NCBI GenBank assembly: GCA_014526335.1
Contig: JACTAT010000024.1
Coordinates: 1,398,329-1,462,328, forward strand
DNA: 64,000 nt
Origin: Chrysaora quinquecirrha
Lineage: Eukaryota > Cnidaria > Scyphozoa > Semaeostomeae > Pelagiidae
Direction of reading: 5' to 3'
Of the stretch, positions 60,108 to 64,000 are shown in pieces (the stretch's first letter is position 1; every line of letters begins with the position of its first letter). The position numbers and the translations under genes are program-made. The notes under the pieces are model-generated. The model saw only the letters and a program-made list of their open reading frames with translations. It had not been told where the DNA came from and did no database searches.

Positions 60108-60249
60108 ACTGCATGCTTATCTTTGCTGATTTTTCACTAAACGTACAAAAGTCTGAAGAGCTGCATACAGAACGCCTTAACCGGTGGCTAGGCCATTCTG
60201 TCGAAGCCAAGTACAGGGCGCCACAACTTTTCTTTCTACACGGTTACGA

Positions 60250-60528
60250 GGCCATGACCAAACAATCAAACATTTTGTCAAACATTTTGAATTCTCCTGT
60301 CAAACAATGTTTGAAAGTTTGGCCACATCACGAAAAATTTCTCGACGAAGCACAAATAAACAGATATCTTTGCAAGTCGTTTCTTGAAAAGAGTTCAAAA
60401 TATTTCCTCTTGATACTAAAAATGTTTGAAGAGCATTGTTTGAGACGTCGCCAAACGGTAAAACATATCGCTTGATTGGCAAACGTTAAATGTTTGACCA
60501 ACAACGTTTGATTATTTGGCAAGGGCCT
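60250..60528. mobile_element. MITE-like foldback element, GGCCCTGG family, right arm
   Basis: Mirror of 9690-9968; 279 bp, from GGCCATGACCAAACAATC to GATTATTTGGCAAGGGCC. A 162-codon plus-strand frame overlaps it and is not a gene. Confidence 0.75.
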
Positions 60529-60612
60529 AAATGGCAATCAATAAGTTTTTGTAAAATTTATTTCAGTCATAGAATAAAGAGCTCTAGATAGAGATCGCTG
60601 TTCTGTGAAGAA

Positions 60613-61108
60613 GGCCCTGGACAAACGATCAAACATTGTTTGCCAAACATCTGAAATTTGTTTATCAATGCTTAAACGTGTGGCCACGTCACAAAGCATT
60701 ACTTGACAAGCATAATTGTTAATGTTAACAATGTTTCGAAAAAGTTCAAAACAATTTTTTTGCTTAAAGCCAGCGAAAAAGTTTGAAAAAGTTCTAAAAC
60801 ATTTTTTTGCTTGAAGCAAGAAAAAAAGGTTTGACAAGCAATGTTTTAAGACTTAGCCAAACGGTAAAAACATTTTGTTTGACATGCAAACTTCAAATGT
60901 TTGACAAACAATGTTTTACCGTTTGAACACGTCACAAATCATTACTTGACAAACGGGGGGGTCAAGCAGAATCGCTTAGGAATGTATTTGAAAGGTTCTA
61001 AAAAATGTTTGACGATCAATGTTTTACGACGTGGCCAAACGGTAAAATAATTTGCTTGACATGAAAACTTCAAATGTTGACAAACAATGTTTGATCGTGA
61101 GCCAGGGC
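60613..61108. mobile_element. MITE-like foldback element, compound copy, right arm
   Basis: Mirror of 9113-9604; from GGCCCTGGACAAACGATC to GATCGTGAGCCAGGG. Confidence 0.75.
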
Positions 61109-61254
61109 TACAACCTTGTTTTGACAATTGATATCTATCATCAACCATAATCAATCTATCAATCTATCAATCTACAGGACACGCTTGACACTGAACCCTT
61201 GCTATTTCTTGTCCTCTTCACAATTGTAAAAGAAAGTCAAGAAAAGAAAGGAAA

Positions 61255-62515
61255 ATGTCAAGTGAAAGAGACGAATCTCTTGAACTAACACAGCTTTCAA
61301 AAGAGGAGTTAATAGCAAAAGTTGAAAGGTTGATTGCCTCAAACAAACAGTTAAAAAATCAGGTAAAAAACATGGCCCAAAAGTCCTCGAAAAAATCCTA
61401 TAAGAAGCCAGGGCAAAGAGTTTTCCAATTCAGCAACTGTAACGAGCAAAAGATTGCATTGAAACTAACATACATTGGTTGGGATTATCAAGGTTTTGCG
61501 TTTCAGGACAACACAGATAACACGATTGAGGAGGCTATTTTGATGCCTTGATCAAGACCTGCTTAATAAAGGATCGCCACAGTTGTGAATACTCAAGATG
61601 TGGTAGAACTGATAAGGGTGTCAGTGCATTTGGACAGGTAATATCACTGAAGGTACGGGCTGCAGAAGAGGGTAAAGGCAATGCAATAGATTACGTGAAA
61701 GTTCTGAACCGAGTCCTTCCTCCTGAAATTAGAATTTTGGCATGGGCGCAAGTTTCTAACGATTTTGATGCAAGGTTCAGCTGCTTGACAAGAACATACA
61801 AGTACTTTTTTCCTGCCTCAGGTCTTGATATTTCAGTCATGAATTCTGCTTGTGATAAACTTGTTGGGGAGCATGATTTCCGGAATTTTTGCAAGGTTGA
61901 TGTTGGTAACAATGTCAATCATTTTATGAGAAAAGTCCTCAAATGTGAGATAAACAGGCTGGCAAAAAACGACTCGGATGATTTTGAAGATCAAATGTTT
62001 GAAGTCACAATTAGTGGAATGGCATTTCTTTGGCACCAAGTGCGCTGCATGGTCTCAGTTCTTTTTTTAGTTGGTTTACATCTTGAAGAGCGGAAGTAGT
62101 TGATCATCTGCTCGATGTGACCAAAATTCCTAAAAAGCCACAATATACAATGGTTTCTGAGGTTCCTTTGATTCTTTTCGATTGTGAATTTGCCGATGTT
62201 GACTGGATCTTTCCTGTAGATCAGAATCAACATCTGATTTCACAATTTCAAAATTTTTGGACAAATCAAGCTGTAAGAGCATCAATGATGGCATTAATAC
62301 TGAAACGACTGTCCAGCGTTCATCAGGATACAGCTCAACTCACAGGAGGACTGTTATTTCCACTTATGACAGGTCATCGCAAAAATAACTATCAACCTTT
62401 ATTGTCCAGGCCTGTGTGTGATGGTATCGAAAGACACCTTGAAAAACAAGCTGTAAAGAGGAAGATGTTGGAGGAACGTTGCAGCAGAAAGAAAAAGGAC
62501 ATAAAACAGGACTAA
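61255..62515 (+). CDS. PUS3: tRNA pseudouridine(38/39) synthase, nearly complete, two frameshifts
   Basis: PUS3 (Deg1, TruA family) isomerises uridine to pseudouridine at positions 38/39 of the tRNA anticodon arm. Frame one (61255-61551) has a Lys/Glu-rich, coiled-coil-like N-terminus, then YIGWDYQGFAFQ. Frame two (from about 61545 to 62099) has the catalytic-Asp motif [23 protein letters not shown]-like [35 protein letters not shown] and FLWHQVRCM. Frame three (to the TAA at 62513-62515) has LLDVTKIPKKPQY, a segment with LILFDCEF, and a Lys-rich tail. Each break is repaired by one base in a short T run (near 61538) or G run (near 62092), so homopolymer error is likelier than a pseudogene, but the first break is present in both arms. 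The total is about 420 codons against about 480 in human. The gene has no introns and is divergent to CAMKMT. Confidence 0.88.
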
Positions 62516-62639
62516 AAATAGCATTTTGCCTTGTTTAGTGAAGTCAACTCTAGTCATGCCTTGAGTAAAAGGAATAACAATGAAATTTGAAAGGTTTATT
62601 TTGTAATGCTGAGAAATGAAAAGTGCTTTGGCTCCAACA
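62516..62639. other. PUS3 3' flank
   Basis: Probable 3' UTR. No canonical AATAAA is seen; GGAATAACAATG and AAAATAGC are the nearest A-rich words. Confidence 0.3.
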
Positions 62640-62785
62640 ATAGACCTTTTAAGAGGGGTCTGGGTTGGTTCAACATTTTTCTGGAAGATGGCAGAAATCT
62701 TGAGCACTGGAATCCTCTCCACATGCAGCAACCAGGAAAGCAGTTGCATAAAGAAGGGGAAGTGCAACAAATTTTGTCAAATAAT
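62640..62785 (+). repeat. Dispersed repeat related to the calpain intron 1 array
   Basis: TAGACCTTTTAAGAGGGGTC, CATTTTTCTGGAAGATGGCA, ATCTTGAG.A..GGAATCCTCTC and GTGCAACAAATTTTG line up in the same order with the first unit of the array at 30693. Here it is present once and has not been amplified. Confidence 0.7.
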
Positions 62786-62787
62786 AA

Positions 62788-62935
62788 AGCGTTGTTTGTC
62801 AAACAATAAAACATTGTTTGTCAAAGGATCAAACATTGTTTCTCAAACAATCAAACATTGTTTCTCAAACAATCAAACATTGTTTGTCATATTTCAAATG
62901 TTTGACAAACAATGCTTGTTCATTTGTTTGCTCGT
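62788..62935. mobile_element. Fragment of the GGCCCTGG MITE family with duplicated ends
   Basis: Five successive CAAACATTGTTT or equivalent words (AAAGCGTTGTTTGTCAAACA first), then a single CAAATGTTTGACAAACAATG. It looks like several copies of one terminal repeat and one of the other. Confidence 0.6.
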
Positions 62936-62944
62936 GAAGGTGCT

Positions 62945-63118
62945 GTGGCGTCGTGGCCTAATTGAGCTGACTCTTGGTGTCACAAGCTCAGCGAGGTTGG
63001 GGGCTCCAGCCCTACGGTGCCCCATAGCTACGGTAGCGTCACTGCCAGGGTCGAGGTTTCGATTAGTTAACCTATTAATTTAGCGACTGGCGCTAAACAC
63101 ACCACATTTCATTTCACC
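62945..63118 (+). repeat. Dispersed repeat, CCAGGGTCGAGGT family, longer copy
   Basis: GTGGCGTCGTGGCCTAATTG, a GAGCTGAC..TTG stretch, then GGTAGCGTCACTGCCAGGG and CGAGGTTTCGATTAG. TGGCCTAATTGAG and GAGGTTTCGATTA could be worn polymerase III boxes, so this may be a second SINE family, but the spacing (over 90 bp) is too long for a simple tRNA head. Matches 42122-42225. Confidence 0.55.
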
Positions 63119-63540
63119 TTCGTTAGGCAAGGGTCGGTCGGCAAGAGTCTTAGATTTCTTAAGTATCTACGGCTACTGAAGTTAAAAAATCAAACTGTAA
63201 AAGCGTGGTGAAATATAAGCGGAGAAAAATAATTCGAATATCGCAATGAAAAAAAGAATAATATAGATGCGTATAAACTTTTTTCTTTTAATAAACTGAT
63301 TATTAAGAAATTTGGTTTTGAAAAAACCCTTGATATCAAAAGCTTTGTACTCGAGGAACTACATCAAAACATCGAAACGGTCCAGAAATTTTATTGAAGA
63401 AAATTGTTCCACCAAAATAAAGTAAAAAATGAAGAAACTTCATCGGATATTACGCGCGCAACATTGTATTCGGCGCGTCTCCCAGGAGGCGCGAAAAAAT
63501 CGCACGTGTAGTCGCGGCTTTATTCAATGCTTAGCCCCTA
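63119..63540. other. Non-coding, with a fragment of the GCGCGC MITE
   Basis: Nothing recognisable except 63445-63490, where CGCGCGC.ACATTGTATTCGG and CGCGTCTCCCAGG match the inner end of the 12307 element. The rest is AT-rich. Confidence 0.45.
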
Positions 63541-64000
63541 TTACTGTTGGAAGCTCCAGCTACCACGATAAATATATCCCTTCGGTCCCGAAATTCTCTT
63601 TTTGCTATCTTCAGTTGCGGGATCATTTCCTGGACACTGCTGCGAAGTGGTCGAGCTGTCCTCTTTATCGCCCAGCCTCGATGTCGCTTCGCCTGCCTCT
63701 TCTTCACTTTTACCTTCATTATCAACTACATCCTCGATTTCACCGGAAACACTAGCACTTAGATTTTGCTTCTCTTCATTCTCCCCAGATCTTTTTGAAT
63801 CCGACGTAACAAAGTCTATTTCGTCAGCCTCGATTTCATTTATGTCAACTTCATTTTCTGCCTCGCTTCTATTGTCAACCTCAGTATCATCATCTTCCAC
63901 GATTTGATTTTCGATACCAATTTCCAAAGCATCAACTTCTCCAGGACCACAACCCTCGTCAAGCTCGTTCATGCTTGTTGCCTCACTTTCGTTATCCACC
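63541..64000 (-). CDS. C-terminal part of an unrecognised acidic protein
   Basis: On the minus strand the frame is open from the window edge to a TAA at 63541-63543, about 152 codons. It is very rich in Glu, Asp and Ser (for example DETEV-like acidic runs and KSEEEAGEA), with few hydrophobic residues until the end, SGPKGYIYRGSWSFQQ. Such a protein would be disordered. I do not recognise the family. The 5' part lies beyond the window. Overlapping plus-strand frames (Ser/Leu/Phe-rich) are shadows of the acidic codons. That the frame stays open through biased but non-repetitive codons argues for a real exon. Confidence 0.5.
   Translation of the reverse strand, partial: VDNESEATSMNELDEGCGPGEVDALEIGIENQIVEDDDTEVDNRSEAENEVDINEIEADEIDFVTSDSKRSGENEEKQNLSASVSGEIEDVVDNEGKSEEEAGEATSRLGDKEDSSTTSQQCPGNDPATEDSKKRISGPKGYIYRGSWSFQQ

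Larger units (their letters stand above)
44650..62070 (-). repeat. Right arm of the 17.5-kb inverted duplication
   Basis: Reverse complement of 8152-25767. It lacks the ~325-bp left-arm segment at the LINE tail and has generally longer, more regular homopolymers, so it looks better polished. At its outer end it continues smoothly through PUS3 to the stop codon, whereas the left arm is cut there. Confidence 0.95.

Noticed and set aside
59987..60475. A 162-codon frame upstream of and antisense to CAMKMT
   Set aside because: It crosses CAMKMT exon 1 on the opposite strand and then a MITE; the left-arm version is shorter because of run-length differences.
8152..62070. A regulated DNA inversion system or large mobile unit defined by the arms
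   Set aside because: No recombinase, no short target duplications, and the edges fall on assembly defects.

Overview
The window is nuclear DNA of a multicellular animal. The evidence is spliced genes with GT-AG introns, an adhesion-GPCR exon, a classical calpain, a calmodulin-lysine methyltransferase with a metazoan exon layout, a PUS3-type tRNA pseudouridine synthase, tRNA-derived SINEs, a LINE reverse-transcriptase tail, many MITE-like foldback elements and kilobase-scale minisatellites. The AT-rich, repeat-choked introns suit a marine invertebrate (cnidarian or similar), but I cannot name the species.

Layout: (1) 1-5104 is an array of an 8-bp unit (TTATCCAC). (2) 5248-5464 is one exon of an adhesion GPCR (GPS motif plus first membrane helix). 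(3) 6155-8150 consists almost only of homopolymer runs and looks like failed consensus. (4) 8152-25767 holds the start of PUS3 (minus), a complete nine-exon CAMKMT (plus), MITEs, SINEs, a ~195-bp satellite of about 41 copies and a LINE 3' end. (5) 26.3-27.6 kb is a 69-bp minisatellite. (6) 30236-41297 is the 5' two thirds of a calpain gene with all three catalytic residues, whose introns carry two large arrays (146/185-bp units and 85-bp units). (7) A second homopolymer block (41290-42121) cuts the calpain gene off. (8) A 500-N gap lies at 44150-44649. (9) 44650-62070 is the reverse complement of 8152-25767, again with satellite, CAMKMT (now minus) and PUS3 (now plus, running to its natural stop). 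(10) 62.5-64 kb has dispersed repeats and the open C-terminal exon of an acidic protein on the minus strand.

The dominant structure is the 17.5-kb inverted duplication around an 18.9-kb spacer. Its left outer edge falls exactly at the homopolymer block and its right inner edge exactly at the N gap, and the arms differ by mostly homopolymer-length changes plus a ~325-bp indel and a few substitutions. I read it as two haplotypes of one locus placed head to head by the assembler; a real palindrome is the alternative. The underlying locus would be one divergent gene pair, PUS3 and CAMKMT, about 1.15 kb apart, with calpain downstream of the satellite.

The genes do not form a pathway. PUS3 modifies tRNA anticodon stems, CAMKMT methylates calmodulin, and calpain is a calcium-dependent protease. 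I found no convincing new biological system. What is worth a second look is the repeat biology: an array apparently born from a dispersed element, a higher-order minisatellite, MITEs beside splice sites, and a tRNA-SINE family. The assembly anomalies also matter to anyone using this annotation.
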